Assembly (NCBI RefSeq): GCF_004337985.1
Contig: NW_021940919.1
Span: 1,957,874 to 2,021,873 of the forward strand
Reading direction: 5' to 3'
Length of the DNA stretch: 64,000 bases
DNA from: Pyricularia pennisetigena
Lineage: Eukaryota; Ascomycota; Sordariomycetes; Magnaporthales; Pyriculariaceae
Shown here piece by piece: positions 49,000 through 59,786 of the stretch; position 1 is the first letter of the stretch; every line of letters starts with the position of its first letter. The notes below the pieces were generated by a model. It had not been told where the DNA came from and did not search any database. It worked only from the letters and a program-made list of their open reading frames with translations. A program made the position numbers and the translations under genes.

Positions 49000-51900
49000 A
49001 AAAAAACCCAAACCGATTAAAAAAAACGAAAACGCTTGGCAGCGTTGAATATTTTTTTAGGAGTGGGCTTATTAGCGCCACGCCTCTTTTTCCGAACTGG
49101 GGTCGCGGTAAACGATCCAGGGACCGAATTATCCTCCTTTTTATCCTTTTTTAAAATAGGTATGCAGGGTTTCCTTAACGAATCGAATATAAATTTATCG
49201 TAATTAAGGCCAAAATCGATAAATAAAAAAAACGGAATAACGACCGCTAAAGGATCGGCGTTATTATTACCAAAAATACCTTTTTTAAACGGTTTATTAG
49301 TTTCCCGGCGTTTAATAACCCAAAAGCCAAAATCCTTTATTGGGGCCCCGATAACCCGCGCGGTCGCGGTTTCGTCGTAAAATCCATCGCTGTTTTTAAT
49401 CCATTTTATTAATTTAACCATAAACCCCTAATCCATAATGGCAAAATCGAAATAAGGTAAATGTGTACGATTAATGTAATTAGCAAACGTATTACGGCCA
49501 TTATTTTGTTCCTGGCATTAATAATTAATATAAATTGGACCCAACGTTAAAATAAAAACTAACGTTTTTTTTACCAGATCCTGTTCGTTAAATTATTTAG
49601 GAATATTTAACACGAGCATTAAAACCAGGCGAAAATAGAATTCGCTTATACGGCGCGTTTTATTAAAATAAAAAGCATTAAAATGCTGGGGGGGTTTTGT
49701 TATCTAAGCGAAGCAGTTAAAAAGCCAGGAGAATATAATTGCTATTACCTTATACGCTAGGAATTGTTTAACAATTAAAAACTGGATAACTTTAGGGAAA
49801 CGTATGCGCGTAATATATTTAAATAATATTTACTATATATTAGCAACGGCCGGAACAGTAGAAAAAAGGGCATTAACCTTCCGGAATATGCGATTTTTTA
49901 CCCAATCGAAAAAGGTACCTCGCATTTCGAAAATGCGCCAAATAACAGGTTTGTTTTAACCCAACCGAATTAAGCGACCACAAATTTGCAACTGTATATT
50001 GGCGTTCCACATTAAAGGGATAATAATACCAATGCAATAATTGGGGTGCAAATTAAAATTAACGCTGGAAATATTAATATTTAAAATATAAACGTTAAAA
50101 TTGGAACTGGAATCGGTGAAATCGGAAACGGTTTTGTCGCGTTCGGCTTGGGACAGGCCTAATCGGATAATAACCACACCGAAACTGGTTTTTTCCAAAA
50201 TAAAAACAATAAAATTAAAAAAGTTAGCAGATATATTAAAAATTGTAACAATTGTTACAAAAATGGAGAAATAATAACCATTATAACATTTGTTACAATT
50301 TAAAAATATAAAAATTGTAATAATTATTACAATAATTGTAAGGAAGGAAAAAAATTGTAACAACTGTCATTATATGGCCAATTTACGTTTGAATCCAAGG
50401 ATTGGGGGTTATAATTAGGACGCGTTAACCCTTTTTTTTTCCATGCAAATTTCGACCACGCGGGTAATAAATGGCGATTCGTTTGATATAAAATGGACCA
50501 TTTCAACCCTGCCCGACGGAAATAACGTTTTAAAATTAGTGCAAGTTTTCGAATAAACCCAGTTAAAAAGACCGTCGCCGTTATATTAAATTAAAACGTC
50601 CACAATTACCGATCCAAAACGGGTTTTTCCTTCCTATAGGTTTTTTTTAAAATTTTGTCGGACGTTGCGGTGTTTGGCCTTAAAATCCACTCCTTTTAAC
50701 GCCAGCATTTTACCCAATTCCGCCGAATTAACATCCCGGGTATTGTCCTCGGCGTAAATTATTAACCAAAAAAGGTAATTAATTGCCAAAAACTACAATA
50801 GGCGGATAAGACCCATATTAAAAAAAACCGAAATTTGGCGGTTACCAGTTATAGTATCCGCATTAGTGGGAATTCCTAATAAAGCGGGACTAATATCGTC
50901 GGTATTTTCGCCCACGAATACGGTAATAATATTTTTAAAAATTGCCTCGGTATTCGTTATAACGTTTTCGAAACGGTGGCCAAATTAGAGTTTTTTAGTA
51001 ATAATATTATAAGGCGGAATGCGTTTACGGGGATAAATAATTATACCGTTAGGTAAAATAAAACCGGTATTTATACCCCTATGTACCGTAAATACGCCCG
51101 TATATTTAAAAATCACTAACGATTTTTCGTTTGGTATGGTAATAGGAGTTATAAAATTCAAAATTCGAGGGTAAAATAACCATTATTTCCAACCTATTAA
51201 TTCGAATTTTTGTAGGGAGGTTTTGGTGTTTTTATCGATATTAAAAACGACGAAACAGCCACTATTTTCCCAAATATAATCGACCGTAAATATGTTTTCC
51301 TAGGACAGGCTTTTAAATCGGGCGAAAAAGATCGCAATTTTATCCCAAATTAGGGTATTAAAGCTAATAATATCCCTAATTTTATTAATAATCGGCGTGG
51401 TAATGGTTATGCCCCGATTAATGCAAAGGATAAAGCGAAATACGCGGTATATTATCGATTCGCGGTAACGGAGGTATTAAGTTTCGTTTCCAATTATACG
51501 TTAAAAAAAAATACCGGATGGTAAATATATAACCAAACGCCGGATATTTTTGGTGTTTTCGCCCGTGGAAAAATCGGTTTTCCGACCGTTTCTGCGTTAA
51601 CGGCTCCTAATAAAATTATTTAACTTAAACAAATATATTAATATAACGAAATTATAATAATTGTTACAAAAAATATTTACTGGGTATTATTTTTAATATT
51701 GGAATTATCGTCGAAATTGTCGACGTCGGGGGGGCGTTGTTAAAAATTGGAATTAATAACCTTATCCATACATTATAGGTTAAATACCTTTTCCGCGTTA
51801 TAAATTTCGTCCAACTGTTTAGTTTTTCGGATTAGGAATGTCGAATAAAATATAATAATAACCGTGCCCGCAAATTTGGGATTAAATTTGCGGGCGGCGA

Positions 51901-52240
51901 ATTTGGTTAAAATATCGTGAAATTGCGCCTGGGTAAAAATAGCAGCCGTTCGCGGGGTATCGGTAGCGTATACCTCGGTTAAACTATAATAGCATTTAAC
52001 GTTAAGGGTTGGGAAATTAGTTATTATTTTTTTAAATGTTTGCGAAACAAGGCTGGTCGGGACGAAAATCAAAATGGGAAAACATCCGTCGGCATTTTAA
52101 ATAAATCGGTTATATTGGTAACGGATGTACCACATATAAATCGCCGTAAAATAAATAATCGTTTTTCCTATACCCATTTCGTTGGTTAATAGCCAATTTT
52201 TAAAAACTAATTATTCCAACTTTAGTAGGGTATGGGCATT
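49000..52240 (-). pseudogene. SNF2-like helicase of the helicase element
   Basis: ATPase core motifs are visible: LLTNEMGIGKT (Walker A, 52161-52185), LIFVPTSLVSQTFKK (motif Ia, 51773-52072), and near the other end INISSVNFNLHPNYCIG with LQICGRLIRLG (motifs V and VI, 49956-50060). A DEAH box could not be read cleanly. Between the two halves lies a long insert-like stretch with conserved pieces (VFVGENTDDI, AEDNTRDV) and a palindrome-bearing candidate intron at 50200-50375. After motif VI a tail with FTATPVRKKRRGANK follows. SNF2 proteins remodel protein-DNA complexes; a role in mobility of the element is inference. Confidence 0.75.
50200..50375 (-). other. candidate intron with four palindromes in SNF2-like gene
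   Basis: Contains TTGTAACAATTGTTACAA (50243-50260, perfect), TTATAACATTTGTTACAA (50281-50298), TTGTAATAATTATTACAA (50315-50332, perfect) and a partial copy at 50355. On the minus strand the block ends with TGCTAACTTTTTTAA near 50216-50230, a consensus branch site with the acceptor AG changed to AA. Confidence 0.55.
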
Positions 52241-52277
52241 TAAACCGAAAAAGAAGTTAATTTAGCAAAAACACAAA

Positions 52278-52391
52278 TTGTAACAATAATTACAAAAATA
52301 GGGGTGGGATTATAATAATAATTACAAAAATAGGGGCAGGATTGTGATAATAATCACAAAAATAAGGGTAAAATTGTAACGACAGTTACAA
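52278..52391 (-). repeat. 32-bp palindromic minisatellite, four units (right arm)
   Basis: Palindromes start at 52278, 52310, 52342 and 52374, exactly 32 bp apart, each followed by AAAATAGGGG-type spacer. The left arm has five units. Confidence 0.92.
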
Positions 52392-52439
52392 TTATTAGGG
52401 ATAATGTATATATAATTTACCAACCAATTAATAGGGTAA

Positions 52440-53760
52440 CTAATAGCGACCAGAAAAAATATCAGGTATATCCCAATTAGATTAAAAGTATTTGCCTTTA
52501 ATTTTTTTGTATTTAAAACCGATTTTGTTATCGGTATTTAGACCGTTAATAGGCAAAATGTTTTAAAAAAAGCGCAACTTTTTTATAGCAGCCTAAATCG
52601 CGTCCGAATTAGAGAAATAACCAATCCAGGGATAATTTTTAGTTAAAATAAAAAATTACGCATGGTATACCAAAAAAACCGTTAAAATTTTTTCGCGGGC
52701 GTCCTCGAAAATTTCCTCTTTTGCGCGGTCCATATCAGCAAATCGATCGGCGATGGTGGACTGGGTTTATATAAAATTAAGGAAATCGTTTTATTAATCG
52801 TCGCTAAAAAATTTGGGATAAAATTCGGTAATTTTTATTTTGGGTTTGGTAAAAATGGGACGATGGAACCGCCTTTCGTCGTACAAATTATTGAAAATAC
52901 TTTTAAATATTAACAAATCCAATGGGTGCATTTAAACTTAATTTATACGCTTTTTTTTTTTCTTCAGCCGTCCGACTTTAATAAATTTAAAACGGGACCA
53001 GGTGTCGACAGCGAATATTATTATCGTCCTATTATAGCAGGCGCGGTTAAAACCAAACAAATTGGCGACGTCGATGGCTTGGTCGGTTCGCGAACGGGCA
53101 ATTAAACGATATTAAAATTGCATTAAATGCAAATTATTTAGGGCGATAACGTTGTCGGCGATAATTGCATAATCCGCGACAACAAATAAGGTGGAGGATT
53201 GTTTAATATTAAATTTAAAAGGGTTGCGGTAATTTCCATTAAAATCGTTAAAACCTTCCTTATTTCCAATAACGATATTTCCCTACCGGCGAAAAACAAA
53301 ATAAAGGAAATGGTAGCAAATTTTAAACCAATCGTCGATATAGTAACCGCCATATATATATGGTCCAAGGTTAACGGTTTTAAACTTTAAATCGCCGTTT
53401 TTAAAGTCAAATCCGGTGGTTATTATCCGCAGGTAAATTAACATCGTGGCGAGGATTATAGGAATTATAACCGGTTTAAATTTGTTTGCGAATATTTTTA
53501 GCCCGGGGAGGTTAATATCGCTTTAGCGGATAAAAGGGGGGATAAGGGGTAGGCGACGCCGATTTGCCAAATTATCGAAAATGGGTTTAATACCCCTGTC
53601 GTTAAATATATCCGGTACGGAGGCCAAGGTCTTTTACCAGACGGGCATTTTATTATTTTTAATCTGTTTGCCGGGATTACCTGCCTTAAAATAAATTAAA
53701 AAACCGAATACATCGGCGATTGAAAATAAATTAACCAACAATCAAAATTATGCCCGTTAT
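52440..53760 (-). pseudogene. unidentified protein upstream of SNF2-like core
   Basis: Conserved ancestral frame with VVADYAIIADNVIALNNLH, FAVDTWSRFKFIKVGRLKKK, ADRFADMDRAKEEIFEDA and a KKIKGKY end. It leads toward the SNF2-like gene and could be its N-terminal region, joined across the minisatellite block if that block is intronic. Family unknown. Glutamine- and tryptophan-type stops only, apart from the A-run length difference noted in the left arm. Confidence 0.6.
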
Positions 53761-53769
53761 CCCAAAATA

Positions 53770-53945
53770 TATAAAAGGGTGAAAACCAAATTGTGACAGT
53801 TGTTACATTATAGCAATAATTGTTTGGTATTACCGCAAAAAATTGTAATAGCTGTTACAATATAGTAAATAGCAGGACATATTAATGCAGGGATTATAAT
53901 AATTATCGCAATCCAATAAAAGGAAATATTAACCTATTATATTAA
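53770..53945 (-). other. block with TTGTAAC-type palindromes between coding regions
   Basis: Holds TTGTGACAGTTGTTACA near 53792, TTGTAATAGCTGTTACAA near 53846 and a weaker copy near 53898. No coding frame fits. Confidence 0.6.
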
Positions 53946-53949
53946 TATA

Positions 53950-55131
53950 TTATACTAAAGCATTTGTCGTTTCGTAACCAAATACAATTATTACCTCGTT
54001 TATATTCGACGAATTATTATTAAAATAATATGCCAAAATCTGGCCATTAACGCGTGCTTTTATTGCGGGGACGCCAATAGCAGATTAAAAGCGTTTAAGG
54101 GTTTGGGCGATTGGGGTTTCGTTCGTATTACGGAAAATGTTATTTCCGCGACCGAACCAGGCGGGCGGGTTGGTATTATTATTAATTTTAAAGCAGTTCA
54201 TATAACCCAAATGGGGTATAATGCGAACCATTTTGGCAATATTCGTATTTTTTACCCTGCGCCAAGTTATAATAATTATCGCCGATACGGATTGGTTTTT
54301 ACCCAGCTAAAAATCCTTTTATAACGGGACGGGTAAGCGATTTAAGAAATCCGTATCTTTATACGATGGGAAATAATATTCGGGTTATACGAAATTTATT
54401 GGTTTATTATTTAACGTCGAATTAGGTTTAAATTGCGTCCGCGATACCGAAATAAAGCTAGTTTTAACTGGCCGAACGGTAGTAATTTTATATATACGGG
54501 GTGCGGGCGGCCTATTTAATAACGCGGGTGCCGGGTTAATAATAACTTCCGATTATGGTGTAAAGGGCCGGTTTTTGGGGTTTTTTAGTGGCGGGGATAA
54601 TGCGTTGGTAAATGGTTTAAAGGATGTTAGGGGAATTTGCAATTGGCGGTTGTCCAAATCCGGGGCAAATTCGTTATAATTATCGTTTATATTAATATTA
54701 TTATCGTTTTTATTGGCGGACGCGGGGGCAGGTTGGTTATCGTTTTCGCCCATATAAATATCGTTATTATTATAATCGACGGGGGCGGGGGTAAATTTAT
54801 TATCGCCGGAATCCATATTAACATTATTTTAATTGTTATTATTATTATTAGGAATAGGGGGAAAATTTAAGGGGATTCCGGTTGCATCCGAATAATTTTG
54901 TAATATAAAACGGTCCAACCGAGCAAAACTTAATTCTAAAACAATTGCAATATCCGCGTCGTAATTTTCCAAATCCTTAAAATATTGGTTTATTTTTTTT
55001 GTCCGCGTTCCTTTTTATAATATAATTATTAAGTTGGTAAATAATTTAACATTATTGGGTATATGTCCCAACGTAAATTTGGTGGTGGTTTGGGCGGAGG
55101 TTTTGCCTTTTTAGCGTTTTTTGGGAGCCAT
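53950..55131 (-). pseudogene. unidentified Asn/Asp/Pro-rich protein
   Basis: Starts with ATG at 55129-55131, MAPKKR followed by KGKTSAQTTTKF after a stop, then FKDLENYDADIAIVLELSFA and a low-complexity acidic stretch (54553-54816: MDSGDNKFTPAPVDYNNND). The start is supported by the palindrome-rich upstream block and by the RIP-changed ATA at the matching place of the left arm. No family recognised; a basic N-terminus followed by a disordered acidic region would suit a nuclear linker or regulatory protein, but this is a guess. Confidence 0.6.
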
Positions 55132-55690
55132 GGTGATAAGGGAACGTAATTGTAACAATTATTACGGTTTTTGGCGAATTAAAGCAATTATTATAATTAC
55201 TGTCACAATAAGGTTAATTAATCTGCCCAGGACTTAACCGGGTGGGGGGTACCCTTACGATACAAGGGCGCTAATTATAATTTATTTTCGTTACGATTGG
55301 GTTAGTGCCTGTTTGGGTGGGTAGGGTATAAACAGTTTTGTCCAATTAAAAATGTTTTAGTTAGGCTTCCTGACGAATGTGTTTGCAATATTTGCTAAAG
55401 CAATTTTGCGATTGTAATAATTGTTACGTTTATTGGTTAAAAATTGAGCGCTGGTTTAATCGTTACAATTTTTTATTAATCGTTACAAAAAGAATCTGGC
55501 GGTTGGGAGAAAGGTTTTTATTGTAAAAAAAAAGAAAAAAAGCTAATAAAAATAAAAAAGGAGGTATTTATAATTGGGTTTACGTATGGGGCTTTTTGCT
55601 AATAAAATAAGGTTAAAGTGGAAACGCCAAAATTTCCGGAGTTTAACCGTAACAATTGTCACAATTTGCAATATCGAACCCTTTTATTTT
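55132..55690 (-). other. intergenic block with palindromes upstream of second gene
   Basis: Six or so copies of the palindrome, for example AATTGTAACAATTATTACGG at about 55149 directly upstream of the ATG, and others near 55190, 55430, 55480 and 55655. Likely holds the 3' end of the RecQ gene and the promoter of the next. Confidence 0.5.
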
Positions 55691-55699
55691 TAATCGGGG

Positions 55700-58330
55700 C
55701 GCCGTTACGCCGTACCAGTTTATATATAATCCAAGCTTTCAATTTACGTAACAATTATTATTATCCAGTATTTGGTCGTTTTATTTAGGCCGTTAATTGG
55801 GGATTTTGGTATTTAATAATTATATATTTTGCGCTGTTTAATCCTCCCTTTTAATTATTCCAACTCGGCGTCGCTTTTTTTATCGCTCGACCCTTTTATA
55901 ATCCAAGGCACGTTGTTTAATCTAATTAGGATTTAATTTTATTCGCCTTTTAATTTTTGGGTTATAAATTTATAAACGTTCCTATGTTGGATATTTTTGC
56001 AACCGTTAACGTTAATTAACATTTTAACCTGTGGTTATAATACCGTTTAATTCGTTCGTCGGCGTTTATTAATTTGTTTTCCCGAATAATTATTAATTAT
56101 ATCCATCGTTTCCTAAGGTGCCACCGTATTTTGATTCCGCCGCCTTTTTTTTATTATTTATACAAATAGGAGGCGTAATTTCGTATCCCATTTTCGTATA
56201 TTATTGGGAGTTAAGCAACGAAATAATCGCTATATTGTTTAAACCATTTAATTAATTGTAAATTTGGAACATTTTCCAGCAAATCGTTTTTCGTCCATTC
56301 CCGGTTATAGGAATGGACGAGTTTTTTAACGATACTAAAAACTACTGGTTTGGGTAATACCAGTTGGGATAGTAGGTCGTATAACCGCCGCGGGTTTGGG
56401 TAAAAAATAATTGTTGCAAAATGGGTACCCTATTTATCCAATTGTTTAAATATATAACTTTTTTTGGAATTTTTTTTAGGTGTTTTAATTGGTTGCTTTT
56501 TAGGGGGTAATACGGGTAAAATTCCAATTTGGTGGACGCAAACGTTATAATAATTTTTAGGTTGGTTTATTGTAAAAAATGGATTCGTTTTTTATATAAA
56601 ATTTAATATAATTCGTCGAAAACATTTAGCGTTGGCGAAGGTTTGCATATCTGGCGCCTCCTTTTTTAATTTTTTCCTATTTATTATTTTTTATTGCGTC
56701 CAATGGGGCGGAACGCGTAGTTTAAATATACCCAAAAGGCCGGTTTGTGGTAATTCCGACGTTTTTACCCGGTTATTATCGTCTAAATTAAATTTAGCGA
56801 CACGTGGAAGGTTAATAGGGAATAACCGCGTTTATAAATACGTTAAAAAGTTTAAATAAGTAATTTGTAAATTTTTAGCGTTTCCTCGTAATACCACGGG
56901 TTATTTGGTTAATTTGGTTAATAATTTTGGTTTGGTTGGTTTATATTTAGCGATGGACCCCTGCGTATCGAAATACCAATAGGGCGCAAAAAAATATACG
57001 GTTTTTTTACGGTTGGGCCCGCGTGCGGTTCGTCCGAACTTTTGCTATAGGTTTACGGGGTCGTTTAATATTAACGCGCCGTATTACACTATACGTTCCA
57101 CATTAGGTATATCCATACCCATACCCAAAAATAAAATGGAAAATATAATGCGAATTTTAAAATCCGGTTTGGAAAATTTTGCGTAAATTTTAATTTTATC
57201 GATTTTAAATGTAAATACATTGTACCGGATAATTATATCGGTTACGTTTCGTTTAATAAATTTCTTAAATACGAGGTTTTTTATTAGGAATTAGCGTATT
57301 TGGATAATACGGTTTTTGGCGTTTATATATATAATAGTTTTAAAAATACGGGTGGCGGATAATGGTATGGTATTCCCTATTAGGAATAGGAGGCGCCGGT
57401 AATCGTTAACAAGGGTTTTGCGTTCCAAATATTGTATTATAATCGTAATTTCGGGTCGGTCGAAAAACGTTTTAACGAAACGTATTATCCTTTTATAATA
57501 CAGTTGGTCGAGGACGTAAGTTTTAGCTTTTGCTATAAGGGTTGCGGTGCACCCGAACACAAATACGTTTGCTGGTATAATTGCCCGGACCAAACGCAGC
57601 ATGGAAAACGATTCCCTAAAATCCTTCCACTGTAAAATTATATAAAATTTATTAATAATAAACAAAACGATACGTTAATGGAATATAAGGTTTCGAAAAA
57701 ATTTAAAAAATCGGTAATTGGTGGCTTATTCCGGGTTTAAAAAAATGTACGTGTGTTTATAAACGGTTTACGGGTTCCAAAAAGGGTTATACTAAATAAA
57801 ATTAGCTTTGGTAATAAAAACCGCATATTTATATTTACGTTTAAAATGGATTAGTCGATTAATTTGGGGTTCGCGGCGGGATAACGTTGTATATTGCGTA
57901 ATTGTTTTTGCCCTAATTTGTTTAATGGGATTATTTGGATAATAATAATATTATTGCGAATTACCGAGGTAGTTTGCAATACTATATTTTTCCCGTACCC
58001 GGTTTTTACCAGTAAAATAACATTTTTTATATTATATAAAACCCGGTATATATATTGCATTTGGTTATAATATGGGATTCGTGCAGGAGTATTAGGGGGT
58101 TTGTAGAGGTTTAAAAACTATGTAGCAGTTAAGGAAACGAGCTTGCATTATAGGTTTAAATTACCAAAAACTTTGGTTTTGGCGTATAATTCCGGGAGGA
58201 TGTGTACGTCGGAAAAGGTATTTGCCGCCGCGTATGCGGGATTAGGACCGCGAAAAATTGCGTCGATTTGGTGGGAAAGCGAAATATATATGGGCGTGTT
58301 TCCGGATATTATATATATGTAATTTAATAC
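55700..58330 (-). pseudogene. RecQ-like DNA helicase of the helicase element
   Basis: One ancestral frame from about 58330. Walker A: ILLVKTGYGKN (57985-58010). Motif II region: FIINKFYIILQWKDFRESF, which matches the RecQ DEAHC..QWGHDFR signature with RIP-type changes (57600-57665). Motif III: FVFGCTATL (57543-57565). Motifs V/VI: LGMGMDIPNVERIV and KFGRTARGPNR (57000-57140). The C-terminal part to about 55700 has no recognised RQC or HRDC domain. RecQ enzymes unwind DNA 3' to 5'; here it would presumably act on element DNA during excision or replication. Stops are TAA/TAG where Q or W is expected. Confidence 0.85.
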
Positions 58331-58367
58331 GAATATATAAAAATTTGCGGAAATAATGGTTTTTTTT

Positions 58368-58738
58368 AATGGGTGGATATATAGCGTATTATATAATATA
58401 TATTTTATACGGATTGTAAAATTAGTGGTTTTGCGTTATTTATGTTAAAATTTATATGTAAAAATTCCTTTCGCTTTTGCGATTTTCCCCATATAAGTTT
58501 TAACGGATTATAATCGTTATTAGTAAAATACGAAATGGGTATCGATGGTATTTATAGGTGGACGTATAATATATTAAATGAAATTTACCCTATACGGATT
58601 GTAAAGTAGATATTTTTGCGATATTTGGATTAAAATTTATATGTGAAAGTTCCTTTCGCTTTTGCGATTTTTTACATATAAATTTTAACGGATTATAATC
58701 GTTATTATTAAAATGCGAAATGGGTATCGATAATGTTT
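58368..58738 (-). repeat. ~184-bp tandem duplication near end A (right copy)
   Basis: Counterpart of 13905-14275, two units in inverse orientation. Confidence 0.75.
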
Positions 58739-58937
58739 TTGGGTTAATAATGGGGATACCGCTATAAACGGATGAAAGGCGGGTTATATCCAACTTTTAA
58801 TTGGCGTACCGGGTACAAAAAATTTTAAATTAATGAAAAAGGTTTACCAATTCCTATTTTTAACGATGTTTTCTTTTTTCGATATTTTGCGTGGTTGTGG
58901 AATAATAAGGGAGTGTCGGTCGCAAAAAGGCCAAAAA

Positions 58938-58973
58938 TACCGCTATAAACGGCGAAAATCGACAAGTTGTCCT
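58938..58973 (-). repeat. subterminal motif, end A (right copy)
   Basis: TACCGCTATAAACGGCGAAA then TCGACAAGTTGTCCT; inverted match of 45461-45498. Confidence 0.85.
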
Positions 58974-59094
58974 CAAACCTGAACCAAAACGTTCTTTGGA
59001 TGGACCCACAGGTACATTGCAAAACCGCAATTGAACCACGAAGTGGAGCGAAGCGAACGGAGTGGATCAATTGTGGAGCTTTGGGCTTCAGGGA

Positions 59095-59109
59095 TGAGCC
59101 CTGAGACTA
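59095..59109 (-). repeat. helicase element TIR, end A
   Basis: Inverted TAGTCTCAGGGCTCA. The next bases allow a CAGGG..CCCTG hairpin. Confidence 0.9.
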
Positions 59110-59724
59110 GGGGAAAAGTGGATTACGTATAAGGCTGATGGAACGTTGAAATGGCAGATAACCGTCTGCTAGCGGGTAATAGAGATAATATATTGTTATT
59201 GCACAATCAATTCGTTGAATCGTTGAATCGATGAAGGTATAAAGGTATAAATCTAAGGTTAAGTTGTGAGTTACGTGTTCGAATCCGTAGGTACAAATCT
59301 TTGATCCGGATATCCGGAATGCGGGGTCACGTTACATGATTTGGCCTTATTTATGTGACTAACCTGCCGACCTATTGAGCCTAACGGCCTATTGAGCCTA
59401 CCGGCCTATTGTGCTTATGCATGCATAGAAAATATGCGACCATAACGGGATTCGAACCCACGCATTTGAACGTATATATAATATAGATTATGGTACGGGC
59501 ATTATACCATTAAGCTAGATTAAATATGACGTATTTGTTTTGTTGTTGAAACTGTGAACAAAGACGTAATATATAAAGCTTTTTGTGTATAAACGCGTAT
59601 ACGTTTTATTTGCTATTTATTTATTTATTCGATGCAGGGTGACTAATAAAATTAGCCCGTGCTAACCGTAATAAAACAATGCAGGGTAGCTAATATAATT
59701 AGCCCTGCGCTAGCCATGTTCACA
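59110..59724 (-). repeat. copia-1 3' LTR, second part, starting with target duplication
   Basis: GGGGAAAAG (59110-59118) then the rest of the LTR to CATGTTCACA at 59724. With 45285-45335 it reconstitutes an LTR of about 657 bp, equal to 5451-6103 plus its missing first eight bases. Confidence 0.9.
59435..59520 (-). other. tRNA-like segment with consensus Pol III boxes in copia-1 LTR
   Basis: Box A TAGCTTAATGG (59508-59518) and perfect box B GGTTCGAATCC (59448-59458) on the minus strand. No complete cloverleaf could be drawn by eye. Confidence 0.5.
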
Positions 59725-59786
59725 TACCCCTGTAGTTTATTGATTATATAAAATAATAAACAAATTATTGAGTGGATACTTTTTAT

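Larger units (their letters stand above)
45336..59109 (-). mobile_element. helicase element, right copy: 13.8 kb TIR transposon, uninterrupted
   Basis: 13774 bp bounded by TIRs TAGTCTCAGTGCTCA and (inverted) TAGTCTCAGGGCTCA, with target duplication GGGGAAAAG. Coding blocks all run on the minus strand: RecQ-like helicase, an Asn/Asp/Pro-rich protein, an unidentified protein, SNF2-like helicase, and an unidentified large protein. Both ends carry a hairpin-forming segment and a subterminal motif. Some 9-10 bp duplication groups are known (Mutator-like elements; I recall a helicase-bearing Academ lineage in fungi), but no DDE transposase could be assigned here by eye. Superfamily left open. Confidence 0.9.

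Noticed and set aside
52278..52391. CRISPR array with 18-bp repeats
   Set aside because: Only four units, spacers are themselves repeats, and the context is a fungal transposon.
13533..59109. Starship-type giant element
   Set aside because: No tyrosine recombinase (DUF3435 captain) was seen at either end; the unit has TIRs and a 9-bp duplication and is short for that class.
45336..59109. Helitron with a helicase
   Set aside because: TIRs and a target duplication are present, and the helicases are RecQ- and SNF2-like rather than Rep/Pif1-like.
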